In this document: piece by piece, positions 50,178 to 61,065 of the stretch
How the letters are laid out: each line of letters begins with the position of its first letter
How positions within the stretch are numbered: the first letter of the stretch is position 1
Assembly: GCA_029582155.1 (NCBI GenBank)
Contig: CM055902.1
Location: 20,665,049-20,729,048 of the forward strand
DNA from: Panopea generosa
Taxonomy: Eukaryota > Mollusca > Bivalvia > Adapedonta > Hiatellidae
Direction: 5' to 3'
Length of the DNA stretch: 64,000 nucleotides
Program-made: the position numbers and the translations under genes
The notes under the pieces: generated by a model
Seen by the model: the letters and a program-made list of their open reading frames with translations, nothing else
Told to the model about the DNA's origin: nothing
The model's database searches: none

Positions 50178-50344
50178 AATTTTTTTTATAGGGGCGGCAT
50201 GTAGTTATCGCAGCGTCCGTCCGTCCGTCCGTCCAGTATTTCGTGTCCGGCCTGTAACTTTGTTATGAATAGATGGATTTGTTGATACTTGCTACAAATG
50301 ATCAAAATAACATGACAACGTGTCGCGGGTAAGACCACCACTCG

Positions 50345-51845
50345 TACTTCAAAGGTCAAAATACAGCATTAGGTCGATATGTCGATAACAGTTGTTCTGT
50401 AATATAACAGTTTATAAAAGTATTGTATCCCTATAATTTCTATATATTATGTAAAGTACGGCATCAGGTCGATATATTCTAATAACATTTGTTCTATAAT
50501 ATAATGGTTAATAACGGTAGTGTATCCCTATCAAATCAAAATATTATTTAAAAATACAGCATTAGGTCGATATGTTCTGATGACAGTTGTTCTATAACAT
50601 AACAGTTGATAACGCTGATGTATCCCAATAATATCAATATATAATTTAAAATACGGCATTAGGTCGATATATCTTGATGACAGTTGTTATATAATATAAC
50701 GGTTTATAACGGTAATGTGTCCCTATAAAGTATCAGTATATCATTTAAAATACAGCATTAGATCGAATCGATATGTTCTGATAACAGATATATTATAACG
50801 GTTTAAAACGGTTGTGTAACCCCAGTACATCAAAGTATTATTAAAAATACAGCATTAGGTCGATATGTCGATAACAGTTGTTCTGTAATATAACAGTTTA
50901 TAAAAGTATTGTATCCCTATAATTTCTATATATTATGTAAAGTACGGCATCAGGTCGATATATTCTAATAACATTTGTTCTATAATATAATGGTTAATAA
51001 CGGTAGTGTATCCCTATCAAATCAAAATATTATTTAAAAATACAGCATTAGGTCGATATGTTCTGATGACAGTTGTTCTATAACATAACAGTTGATAACG
51101 CTGATGTATCCCAATAATATCAATATATAATTTAAAATACGGCATTAGGTCGATATATCTTGATGACAGTTGTTATATAATATAACGGTTTATAACGGTA
51201 ATGTGTCCCTATAAAGTATCAGTATATCATTTAAAATACAGCATTAGATCGAATCGATATGTTCTGATAACAGATATATTATAACGGTTTAAAACGGTTG
51301 TGTAACCCCAGTACATCAAAGTATTATTAAAAATACAGCATTAGGTCGATATGTCGATAACAGTTGTTCTGTAATATAACAGTTTATAAAAGTATTGTAT
51401 CCCTATAATTTCTATATATTATGTAAAGTACGGCATCAGGTCGATATATTCTAATAACATTTGTTCTATAATATAATGGTTAATAACGGTAGTGTATCCC
51501 TATCAAATCAAAATATTATTTAAAAATACAGCATTAGGTCGATATGTTCTGATGACAGTTGTTCTATAACATAACAGTTGATAACGCTGATGTATCCCAA
51601 TAATATCAATATATAATTTAAAATACGGCATTAGGTCGATATATCTTGATGACAGTTGTTATATAATATAACGGTTTATAACGGTAATGTGTCCCTATAA
51701 AGTATCAGTATATCATTTAAAATACAGCATTAGATCGAATCGATATGTTCTGATAACAGATATATTATAACGGTTTAAAACGGTTGTGTAACCCCAGTAC
51801 ATCAAAGTATTATTAAAAATACGGCATTAGGTCGATATGTTCTGA
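50345..51845. repeat. 486-bp higher-order satellite, three near-identical copies
   Basis: 'cagcattaggtcgatatgtc' occurs at 50364, 50850 and 51336, an exact 486-bp period. A fourth, diverging copy starts near 51822. Each 486-bp unit has five monomers of about 97 bp (cggcat/cagcat-taggtcgatat...gtatccc). Over the stretches I compared, the 486-bp copies were identical, while monomers within a copy are clearly diverged. That is the classical higher-order pattern of recent amplification. Confidence 0.93.
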
Positions 51846-52257
51846 TAACAGTTATTCTGTTATATAACGGGAAATGCCATCGTTATAAAACCGTTATATT
51901 ATAGAACACCTCTAATCAGAACATATTGACCTAATGCCGCAACTTACATATATATTATATAAAATGCAGCCTTAAGACAACACTCCACATTAAACTATTT
52001 CCATCTGTTATCAATATTTTATTAAATAAACGGCATTAGGTCGATATAATCTGATAACAATTGTTTTATAATGTAACGGTTTATAATCAGAACATATCGA
52101 TCTAAATTCCGCATTTTACATTATATATATATATATTGATGTTATCGGGATACTCAACCTTCTTGAAGCGTTATGTTATTGAACAACTGTTATCAGAACA
52201 TACCGACTTTATGCCGTATTTGACATAATATATTGATATTATAGGAATATCCAACCA
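51846..52257. repeat. inverted and direct monomers at the right edge of the 486-bp array
   Basis: 'aaaaccgttatattatagaa' and 'cagaacatattgacctaatg' (51885-51945) are reverse complements of the array monomer. A direct monomer (52020-52085) and further inverted ones (52085-52250) follow. The array thus ends in alternating orientation, directly against the retroelement pol fragment. Confidence 0.75.
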
Positions 52258-53184
52258 TCATGAAGCCCTTATCTTGGCTGGGTCTGCTTTGAGACCCTCA
52301 GACGTAAGCAAATGTCCGAAAAATTGTGCTTCAGTGACACTTATTTGGAGTTTTTCTTCATTAAAACGGATGCCTCTCTCAAATGACCTGTTTAATACGG
52401 CGCTAAGATTAAGGTAATTTTTTCGTGTTTTTCCATACACCCCACTGAGACCTTCAAAGCTCTCGTCGACTTTGCGGATAAATTCATCACCACACATACT
52501 AGTCCAAACGGTAGTCTCAGATACCTATATCTGCCAAATATGGTATTAAAGGTAGCCAGATAAGACGACTTTGATGCTGGTTTGATTGCCCAGTAGCCTG
52601 ATCTGGCATCTGGTTTGGTAAAATATTTTGCGCCAGTGAGCTTGGGCAAAATGTCATCCAAAGATCTCATAGGGTAATGTGGTCTGAGGATATCTGAGTT
52701 CAAATCTTTGGCATCAATGTATATTCTAAGTTTGCCAGAACCTTTTTCTGCTATGACCATTGAATTAACCCAATCAGTAGGTTTGTCTACTTTTGCAGTA
52801 ATCCCATCACTCTCCATTCTGGAAAGTTCTCATTGAGCCTATTATGTTACGCTACAGGGACTTTGCCGGGATGGTATAATAGAAATAGCTTGGGGATCTA
52901 ACCATATGTTGCACTCCCCGGGAAACAGACCAGTACCGTGAAATACTCTAGCATGTGTTTCTAGGACAGACGATTTAGTGAGGGGTCTTTCATGGTGGTT
53001 CCCATCAACGGAGTATGTCAGCATAATAAGTCTAAAATCAATACATGATTGGAGATCAAACAAGGGTTTTGACATAGTGTCAACAACATAAAATGGCACA
53101 GAACCCGTGTGACATGTCGCCGGATGTCTGCACTGTAGCATGACACAATCCTTAACCTTAAGCTTACTACCATCATATGCAGAC
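52258..53184 (-). pseudogene. Ty3/gypsy-type pol fragment: protease end and reverse transcriptase, inactivated
   Basis: Reading along the - strand: a protease-RT linker with KVKDCVMLQC and DTMSKPLFDLQSCIDF (before 53000), stops and frame changes around 52800-52850, then RT core with LRIYIDAKDLN, LRPHYPM, GAKYFTKPDARSGYWA, and FGRYRYLRLPFGL. After LPFGL a one-base shift leads to DEFIRKVDESFEGLSGVYGKT, then FFGHLLTSEGLKADPAKI. The catalytic xxDD block expected between SGV and YGKT is absent, as a short deletion. RNase H and integrase are missing because the fragment stops at the satellite junction near 52258. Confidence 0.85.
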
Positions 53185-53197
53185 ACAGTAGACAGGG

Positions 53198-53517
53198 AGA
53201 CCGCGGCGTGGTCTAGTGGTAGAGCGTCCGCCTCGCATGCGGAAGGTCGTGGGTTCAATCCCCGGCCGGGTCATACCAAAGACTTTAAAAATGGTACTAG
53301 AAGCTTCCTCGCTTGACGCTCAGCATTTAGTGGAGAGTTCTAGGTGTGGTCGGCCCCGGTGTCAGTATAATGTGACTGGGTGGGGTATCATACCATGTGT
53401 CTGCGGCATGATACTCCAGTGTGACAGCGCTTACAATACTGTTTCAAGTAGACACCGTCGCGATATGACTGAAAAAATGTTGAAAGTGACGCTAAACACC
53501 ATACACCAACAAAAACA
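53198..53517 (+). repeat. full-length tRNA-derived SINE, copy B, inserted in the retroelement
   Basis: The same element as 12682-12991 (A box 'tggtctagtggtagagcgtc', B box 'gggttcaatcc', tail 'acgctaaacaccatacacca'), about 320 bp. It is flanked by a perfect 13-bp duplication, 'acagtagacaggg', at 53185-53197 and 53518-53530. The duplication interrupts the protease reading frame of the gypsy-type element, so the SINE landed after that element. Confidence 0.95.
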
Positions 53518-53530
53518 ACAGTAGACAGGG

Positions 53531-53680
53531 GTTTCTCTAGCTTATTCTTAAGACCCAGAATCTGATACACATCAAACGGTTTTATATTTACCTGAGCCCC
53601 AGTGTCGTGCTTGAATTGTATTCTTTGTTTTGACGGTCCCACTTCCATATGTGAAAACACCTGGTTATTCACCACTTTGG
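53531..53680 (-). pseudogene. retropepsin-like protease fragment of the gypsy-type element
   Basis: The - strand has QRIQFKHDTGAQVNIKPFDV, containing the DTGA active-site motif of retropepsin-like proteases, and ends at KPLST where the SINE target site begins. The frame resumes on the far side of the SINE. Confidence 0.75.
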
Positions 53681-53739
53681 ACTCGACACTTTTGACAAAT
53701 TATATCTAAGTTGTGTTCATGTTCTATCTCGTGAACCTT

Positions 53740-54541
53740 GGCGGACCTGCATACTGTCAAAAAGTGGTTACATTTTGAACACTTGTGGCACTGTTTGCTC
53801 TTTGCCGGACACTGCTGTTTTGCCTTATGTTTTAAGCCACCACAGTTATTACATGTATTTCTGTTTTATCCATTGTGAGTCACTGTTCCTTTTGGTCTGG
53901 AACCGGCAGCGCCTTCTCGAGTGTGGGTCGCACCCTCGCATGAATCCCTGGCTTGACCTCCCTTATGCCCTCCTTGTTTTGCTCGCGGTCTGTTAATGAC
54001 GCTAATGTTAGCGGATGGTTGGCCGGGCTGCATGGTACATAACTGCTCCTGAACGTACCCAAATGATTGACATATTCGAATAGCTCTTTCAAGAGTTAGT
54101 TTTTCCCCCTCCGTCAGTAACTTCTCACAAATCTTGTTTGACTTGACGCCAAACACAATGCGATCTCTAATCATTTCATCTCTATAGTCAGCCCCAAAGG
54201 CACAGTCTAAAGCTAGAGTCTTAAGTTTAATAGTAAACTGTTTAATTGATTTTACTCCTTGTGTTTCATTATTGAATTTAAATCTTGCAAACACAGGGTT
54301 TGATTTGGGCTGCGCCTGGAAAGCATTAAATGTTACTTGACCTGATTTTTTCTGTTCATCCGACAAAACAAGTGTATTATATATTTCTCTTCCTGTTTCT
54401 CTAATCCAGAGAAGTAAGTAAGTCACTTATACCGCTGCCGTTTGTTTAACTAAAGCCCCAGCAAAAATCAGCTCCGCGTGTTGTCGAAATTTCTTAAATT
54501 TCTCTGACAAATTAACACTTTCCTAATCCATTGAAGGCATC
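53740..54541 (-). pseudogene. gag gene of the gypsy-type element, with stops
   Basis: Gag packages element RNA in cytoplasmic particles. From an ATG at 54541 the - strand reads MPSMD, a TAG, then SEKFKKFRQHAELIFAGAL, a TAA near 54427, then WIRETGREIYNTLVLSDEQK and on through TLERAIRICQSFGY. A basic stretch (RPKGTVTHNG) is followed by another TAA near 53874 and a zinc-knuckle region NTCNNCGGLKH..QQCP with more Cys pairs (CHKCSKC). Three in-frame stops make it non-functional. The order gag, protease, RT on one strand fits Ty3/gypsy. No LTR pair was found. Confidence 0.8.
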
Positions 54542-54796
54542 GGCACACCAGATATTGTTTGTGGGTGAGTGTTCAATATTCCAACTAATTATTTATGAAA
54601 TTCTGTCACTAAGAATGTACACGAATAAACATCCAGGAATTTTTGAAATCCGTAACTTCTGTCACCATGTAAAATTATTGGATGCTTTGGGTTAGAAATA
54701 AGAACGGCACAGTATGTGCTCTAACTAATGGTTTACTACAAGATGCATATCATAAGAGAGTCTGTACAAGAGTGACCAGCAATGGTATTAGAGAGG

Positions 54797-54895
54797 CTTT
54801 GTTTTACGCCACCACAGTTATTACATGTATTTCTGTTATATCCATTGCGTGTCACTGTTCCTTTTGGTCTGGAACTGGCAGCGCCTTCTATTAGT
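54797..54895 (-). repeat. ectopic gag zinc-knuckle fragment flanked by a direct repeat
   Basis: About 85 bp match the gag region at 53832-53916 in the same orientation (NRNTCNNCGG, SRPKGTVT). The fragment is bracketed by 15-bp direct repeats with one mismatch, 'atggtattagagagg' (54782-54796) and 'atggcattagagagg' (54896-54910). Where the main gag has a TAA stop this copy has TAT (Tyr), so it did not come from that gag in its present form. Confidence 0.75.
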
Positions 54896-55035
54896 ATGGC
54901 ATTAGAGAGGTTTATCAGTTTATTTGATTGACATGTAGTATGCGGAGCTACCATACTGTTGCAGTCACAAAAACTCCTATAATTATAATAATAATCAGGC
55001 CAGAAAATCCTTACAATCCTGTCAAAGACCCTGAG

Positions 55036-55795
55036 GGTATCTGCCTCTCTCGTCAGCGTTTTCTTCTAATTTTGAAATGAAATATAAGCTGTTATAATAA
55101 TACATATCTAATTATCAAATGTTATGTATGATTTTCGAATACATCTTGTTTTACATAAAATTATATATCTTAATTAAAAAATGTTTTAAATAAGTTTGTT
55201 GTTGACGTGGTTAGTCTTTTCCTCCGAATTTCGAATTTGGTCAGCGTATTCTACATATTTTGAAAGGAAAAAATAAGCATTTCAAACAAAAGTGTGATTA
55301 TCAGTTTTATGTATGTTATTAAGATACATCTTCATTTACTTTAAAGCATAACTTTTAAATCAATAATGTTCACAATAAGTTATTTATTGACTTGGTCAGC
55401 GTTTTCCTGCAAAACTCGAATATGGTCAGCGTTTTAGATTTTAAACAGAAAAATAAGCTATTAAAACCAACATCTGATTCTTAATTTTATGTATGTTATT
55501 CAAATACATCGTAATTTACGTAAAAACATAACTTTTAAATCAATACTGTTTACAATAATAATTGTATTAACTTGGTCAGCGTTTTCCTGCCTAACTCGAA
55601 TTTGGTCAGCGTTTTCTTCATATTTTGAACTTAAAAATAAGCTATTAAAACAAACATCTGATTATCAATTTAACGTAAATTTGTAAAATACGTCCTAATT
55701 TAGATAAAAATACAATTTTTAAAACAAAAGTATTAACAAAAAATATTTTATTAACTTGGTCAGCGTTATCCGACTAATCAGCGTTTTCCTCGCAT
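55036..55795. repeat. ~178-bp tandem repeat, about four copies
   Basis: Each copy carries 'cttggtcagcgttttcctgc', 'aactcgaatttggtcagcg', 'aataagctattaaaac' and 'aacataacttttaaatcaat', with moderate divergence. The array ends about 20 bp before the CRE of the next gene. Confidence 0.85.
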
Positions 55796-55814
55796 TATTT
55801 GATCAGCCCATAGC

Positions 55815-55870
55815 TGACGTCAGCGACGAAAGTCGGTGTTTAGAGTGGCCCCAATAAACGGCGCATGCGC
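55815..55870 (+). promoter_or_regulatory. promoter with CRE and NRF1-type sites
   Basis: TGACGTCA, the palindromic CREB/ATF site, is at 55815-55822. GCGCATGCGC, the NRF1 core, is at 55861-55870, only 10 bases before the ATG at 55881. No TATA box is seen. This pattern is typical of animal housekeeping promoters, and such sites are rare in the AT-rich surroundings. Confidence 0.7.
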
Positions 55871-55880
55871 ATTCACGAAA

Positions 55881-58800
55881 ATGGCGCCAAGAAAAAGAAA
55901 AAGTTATGAAAACAAAAACAACAACCACATAAAAAGACTCAAAACAACAGTTAAAACGAATATGCAGCAAAAACTCAGAGATCGAAGAAGCACAATTTCA
56001 GTGGACGATTCTATTTTCACTGGATTTCATGCTGATAAAACCTTGTTGAAAGAGCTGAAACATTCTGTTGACATTGTCCGTTTAGGAAAAGACGAGCTTG
56101 GGTTTAATCTATTGAAGCTAGAAGAGTCCAATGCCCGAATCTCTACATCATTCACAAATGCCTCATGTTCTACCAGAATATGTTCGTACGTCAATGTTGC
56201 AAACCGTTTGGAGGAAAGGTCATACTCTCTTGGAAATCTTTTCGCGTATGGTCTTGACGCATTGAGGGAATATATAAATAATCCACGGAACATACCTTGC
56301 CGCAAAGGAGCCAGAATCGCACTATCCAACCTTCTTAAGTATTGGTCTTCTCCAAATGATGGTTAGTTAACCTGATTAGTCACAAAGTCCGCACTTTTAT
56401 TTTTGAAGCCTGAGATGTGTATTAATCTTGTAGGGCAAGTAAACTTTGAATTTGCGTAAGGTTTGACTTGGGCTCAATTTGTACAATAAATTGTGTTTCA
56501 CTAACGTCTGTAAACTTAATTTTTACTTAAACAAAACGTATGTTTTGGCCTAACTTTATGCGAGGTATTGTCTCACACCACAATTAAATTTCCCATAGGG
56601 CTCCATTGTAACATTATTGTCAACAACACTGTGAAAAATCCAAATCTGCAGCATGTGTCTGGGCTCAAATTCTTGACTGGTTCAATATCTGCAAATATAA
56701 ACAAAAAAATACATATGTTGACCAGGTTGTTTTTTTTTAAATTCAAAGTTTTTGAAGGACCTGTCAATTTCCAGAGAAATAGTACGCCAACAATGCATCA
56801 CCAATACCGTTCGACCCATCAAATCTAAAATGTCACAGAATTGTCTAGAAACCTGGTATCAGCATCAAATTTTCAGTGGTGATTTCTAAAATATTGACCA
56901 TTTAACACATCATAAGAATAAATAAATCGAAGCAATATAAAGTCCTGAAAATAGAAGAAAAAGGCAACTATAGTTTTAATACTACCTCCTTCATCTGTAG
57001 GTCCGGAGTATTCAAGGGAGATAATAGAGGCGTGAGTCCTGAAGATCTTGCGTATATATAAAATGCTACCGTTAGTGTCATGGCGAGTATAATAACTATT
57101 TTCGACACTCAACATCATTTAAGAATTCATCTTCAAACATATGGAAATAAAAATCTATGTAACAAATTATTTTGTAATGAGTAGTGATTCGTTACCACCA
57201 ATGATTCGTTAATCTGGCAGCAGTGAGCACTGTACATTAATACAAAATAGATCTTCTTTAATTTTCTGTTTAGATAAGTGATTCAGAATGACCGTTCTTG
57301 ATTTTAAACAATATTTTATTCAAGAACTGAACATACAATAGTATATTACATAACATACAAAATTCATAAAGGCCATTCATCAATTACAAACAATTCTAAG
57401 AATACTTAAAATATTAAAAAACAACATTAAAATATACATTAATTATTGTTTAATCCAGCTTTACAAGGTTTGACTGAAAAAGAAGTCCATAGTCTGAAAA
57501 TACACAACCAAAAAAAGAGCAAATTTCTTATTATAAGTTATATTACCCCACCCGCTTTGTTACATGTACTATTTACTCCATTTATTCCCCAATATTATTA
57601 TGTTCGAATTTTGATAGCAGGTCTGTTACACTTAGTAACTGAATGTTCCCAATTATTGTAGATTAATGAATAATTTATAATCTTATCACTGACACAGTGA
57701 AATCTATCATGATTTTTTACAGAAACATGATGAGATATTCAAGACTGCAACATGTTAAGTCTTCTTGGCTAGAAAAGATACCAAAATAGCAGCTTGTTTT
57801 ATTTCCTTTAATACTGTTTTGACCCTTTACTCCATAGATACGCGTTTTCCCGCACCAGTCACAGATTGAATGTAACGAGCAATCTGAACACTTCCTGCAC
57901 TGTTTCCACTCTGTCAGTTAATATAAACATAATTCACCAATTGCTGATATGTGGTGAATTAATGCTTTCAATTTGGAAGAGTCAAAGAAAATGCTTAAGG
58001 AGCAAAGGGTTAAATAAGCAACTTTAATACTTTGTTTCTGACTTCCGTTTTGTTTGTTTACTTACAATATTTAGGTCACATGTGGACAGCAAAGCAAATT
58101 TAGTACGACAAATTTCATTGGCTGTTTCTTTTTACACATATCATATAACGGCGGGTCTGATTGGTCGACTCAGTATGTCACACAGTCGAGTCAACAACTC
58201 CGCATGCTGCTATTCAATGCAGTTAAACTGGTGGATACAGGCTAGTGATTTAATGGTTGGTGCTAATTAATCCTGAGGTGTGCACACACCAATCAAAGGT
58301 ATTAAAGATACTTGTCACGTTCGTTTTTGTCTCGCAGCGACAAAGGAGAGACGAGACTAGGGTGTTGCTTTTCCATCAGCGGCGAAGTCAAACATTTATT
58401 TTTAGCTCTTATGTTAAGGTTTTGTTTTTACACTATTTTTCAACAAGTACAAGTGCTAGGACAATCATACTTGGATCATAGTGACAACTTACACCCTGCA
58501 TCATATTATATACTGCAGATGCTGAGTGTGACCTACATTTCATGGTCCATTGACATTGTTTTTGTTGTTTTTTTCAGGGGATTTTTTCTGACATTAGGTT
58601 AAAAAAAAAAACTATTTTGAGGTGGGAATGGGGCCGAATTTCGCCACATATTTGGGGTTAAAAAACACTGGCAAGGCCCAAAAAGAAATAAAATTGTGAA
58701 TTTTCAAAAATCCTCTTCTCAAGATCTATCAAGCCAAATTTGTTAATATTTTGTATAAATGATCCCTATGAGTAGGGGTTTCATGTTTATTCAAATGAAG

Positions 58801-59500
58801 GGGGCCTTAGGCTATATTGGGGTTCAGTAATCTGGAGTATTGTTTAGTCAAAATAGCTGAGCCCAAGACTTCTTAAGGCTATTCAATATCCATAAAGGGC
58901 CAGCAGGGGCCCTAAAAGGAAAAAAAAAATAGTGAATATTCCAAAATCTTCTTTTTAATAACTGATAAGCTAAATTAGTTCATATTCGGTAAAAATGATC
59001 AATATGAGCAAGTGTTTTAAATTTAAGTATTAAAAGGGGCTAGGGTCCATTGGAGCTCAGTAAGGTGACTTTGATTTTACATGGAAATGCTATGGGACAA
59101 TGCATCATTCTCATTACCTCATATGTAACTATAATAAGTTGTTCATAGGCTTAGTCTTAGTCTTAGTTCTGTTGAAATATCAGGCATTGCATTACCCATT
59201 ACTTTACATTGTGTATATATAAAATGCAGCATCTGGTGCCTGGCATCAACTTTTTTCTTGTTCTCTGTATGTTATTAATTCTTTTGTTATCTACAGATCG
59301 GGAAGCACTTGCAGTTGACAGGGATTTTACTGGCAAAGAATGTGAATGGGCTTTAATTTTGGCACAACATTTATTTTCCAAGTTGACAGTGAAAAGGGAT
59401 TATAAAGTTGATAGTAAATACAGTCACAAAGGAGATGAAAGTCATTGCCCATGCCCATCTCATGATACTCTGACTGGTTCATTTGGAGATACAAGCATTG
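55881..59500 (+). CDS. basic, probably nuclear protein, first two exons; incomplete, unrecognised
   Basis: Exon 1 is 55881-56361 (160 codons plus one base, donor GTTAGT). Exon 2 is 59297-59500 (phase 1 to phase 1, acceptor ctacag, donor GTGAGT). The start is chosen at 55881 because of the context cgaaaATGG and the promoter just upstream; an upstream in-frame ATG at 55836 is weaker. The N-terminus is very basic (MAPRKRKSYE.., HIKRLK), a likely nuclear localisation signal. Further on are DSIFTGFHADKTLLKELK, NVANRLEERSYSLGNLFAYG and RKGARIALSNLLKYW. Exon 2 begins DREALAVDRDFTGKE and ends PCPSHDTLTGSFGDTSIG, with a CPC pair. The 2.9-kb intron holds a MITE-like element. No stop is reached, so the gene continues downstream. 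Weak candidate exons are at 62222-62294 and 62767-62810. Confidence 0.6.
57812..58017. mobile_element. MITE-like element related to 48439-48733
   Basis: The ends 'gaccctttactccat' and 'aaggagcaaagggttaa' are near-inverted. The inside has 'gatacgcgttttcccg' and 'cgagcaatctgaacacttcc', shared with the first copy. The palindrome arm is partly lost and the 30-bp subrepeats are absent. Confidence 0.65.
58600..59110. repeat. repetitive intronic stretch with paired paragraphs
   Basis: Two loosely similar paragraphs (about 58655-58810 and 58895-59060) share 'ggcccaaaaagaaata'/'ggccctaaaaggaa', 'gtgaatatt' and 'agtaatctgga'/'cagtaaggtga' type blocks. It resembles the style of the 14572-16615 element. 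No coding function is apparent. Confidence 0.35.
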
Positions 59501-59916
59501 GTGAGTTATTTATAGTTGATGACTTTGTAAGCAGTGCCTTTAAGAAAGTTGATAATTGATTCAGCCATATTATGGGAATGGTGGCAGGAGTAGTATAAGG
59601 CCTAAACAAAAATAGTGTTTGTTTCCCCTTGCGTGACTGATCCACGAAAAAAGCACCGACTAAAAAAAATTTATTGGGGAAAATTTCTGATTTTTTTTTT
59701 GATTTTTTGACCGCTCCGGGCTTGTCTTAAAAATCGGACAAGCGAGTTTTCACAATACACATGTCTGCAAATATCTCTATTCTATACAACACATGTGAAA
59801 CTGTTGCTAATAGACCGCAACTAATCAGTAGAAACAATTGACCCCCGCGTGTTTACCGCGTGCCAAATAATGCGAATTCTGAAAACATCTCGTGCATATT
59901 CAATTATCTATGTTTA

Positions 59917-61065
59917 TGCTCCCCCAAAGGGGGGAAGCATTATAGTTGCCACTTCGTGTGTCTGTCAGTCCATCAGTGTGTCACCAATACTTGTCCAGGC
60001 TATTTCTCTACAACCTCTGGTTGGAATTTTATGAAACTTACTAGGATGCATCATTACCAAGTACTGATGTGCATATTGTCTTTTGTGTTCCAGTTCGGTG
60101 ATTTTTCACGGAGTTATGGCCCTTTGATTCTGTTTGTGACCAAATTCTTGTCCGGGCTATTTCTTTACAACCTCTGGTTGGAATTTTATGAAACTTGCTA
60201 GGATGCATCATTACCAAGTGCAGATGCGCATACTGTCTTTGTGTTCCGGTTCGGTGATTTTTCAGGAGATTATGGCCCTTTGAGTCTGTTCGTGACCAAA
60301 TTCTTGTCCGGGCTATTTCTCTACAACCTTAGGTTGGAATTTTATGAAACTTGCTAGGATGCATCATTAGCAAGTGCAGATGCGCATACTGTCTTTGTGT
60401 TCGGGTTTGATGATTTTTCACAGAGTTGTGGCCCTTTGATTCTATTTGTGACCAAATTCTTGTCCGGCTATTTCTCTACAACCTCAGGTTGGAACTTTAT
60501 GAAACTTGCTAGGATGCATCATTATCAAGTGCTGATGCGCATACTGTCTTTCTGATTCGGTTCGATGCTTTTTCACAGAGTATTGGCCCTTTAATTCTAT
60601 TTGTGACCATATTCTTGTCCATGCTATTTCTCTACAATCCCATGTTGGAATTTTATGAAACTTGCTAGGATGCATCATTACTAAGTGCAGATGCGCATAT
60701 TGTCTATGTGTTCCGGTTCGGTGATTTTTCATGGAGTTATGGACCTTTGATTGAATCTGTGACCAAGTTATTGTCCGCACTATTTCTCTACATCCCCATG
60801 TTGGAATTTTGTGAAACTTGCTAGGATGCATCATTACCAAGTGCAGATGCGTATATTGTCTTTGTGTTCCGGTTTGATGATTTTTCACGGAGTAATGGTC
60901 CTTTGATTCTATTTGTGACCAAATTCTTGTCCACGCTATTTCTCTACAACCCCATGTTGGAATTTTATGAACTTTGCTAGGATGCATCATTACCAAGTGC
61001 AGATGCGCATATTGTCTATGTGTTTGGTTCGGTGATTTTTTCACGGAGTTATGGCCCTTTGATTG
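59917..61065. repeat. 156-bp tandem repeat, about seven copies, with element-like left end
   Basis: 'cttgctaggatgcatcatta' recurs near 60036, 60193, 60349, 60505, 60662, 60818 and 60974 (period 156-157). Each unit also has 'accaaattcttgtccgggct', 'ggttggaattttatgaaact' and 'ttcacggagttatggccctt'. The left end, 'gctcccccaaaggggggaag', is a short palindrome. The ORF on the - strand (60484-61044) is a by-product. Confidence 0.85.

Noticed and set aside
54426-55035. LTRs for the gypsy-type element
   Set aside because: I found no long direct repeats on both sides of the gag-pol fragment. The left side is lost at the satellite junction.
60484-61044. 186-codon ORF on the - strand
   Set aside because: It lies entirely in the 156-bp tandem repeat (52 codons per unit) and has no start or promoter context.
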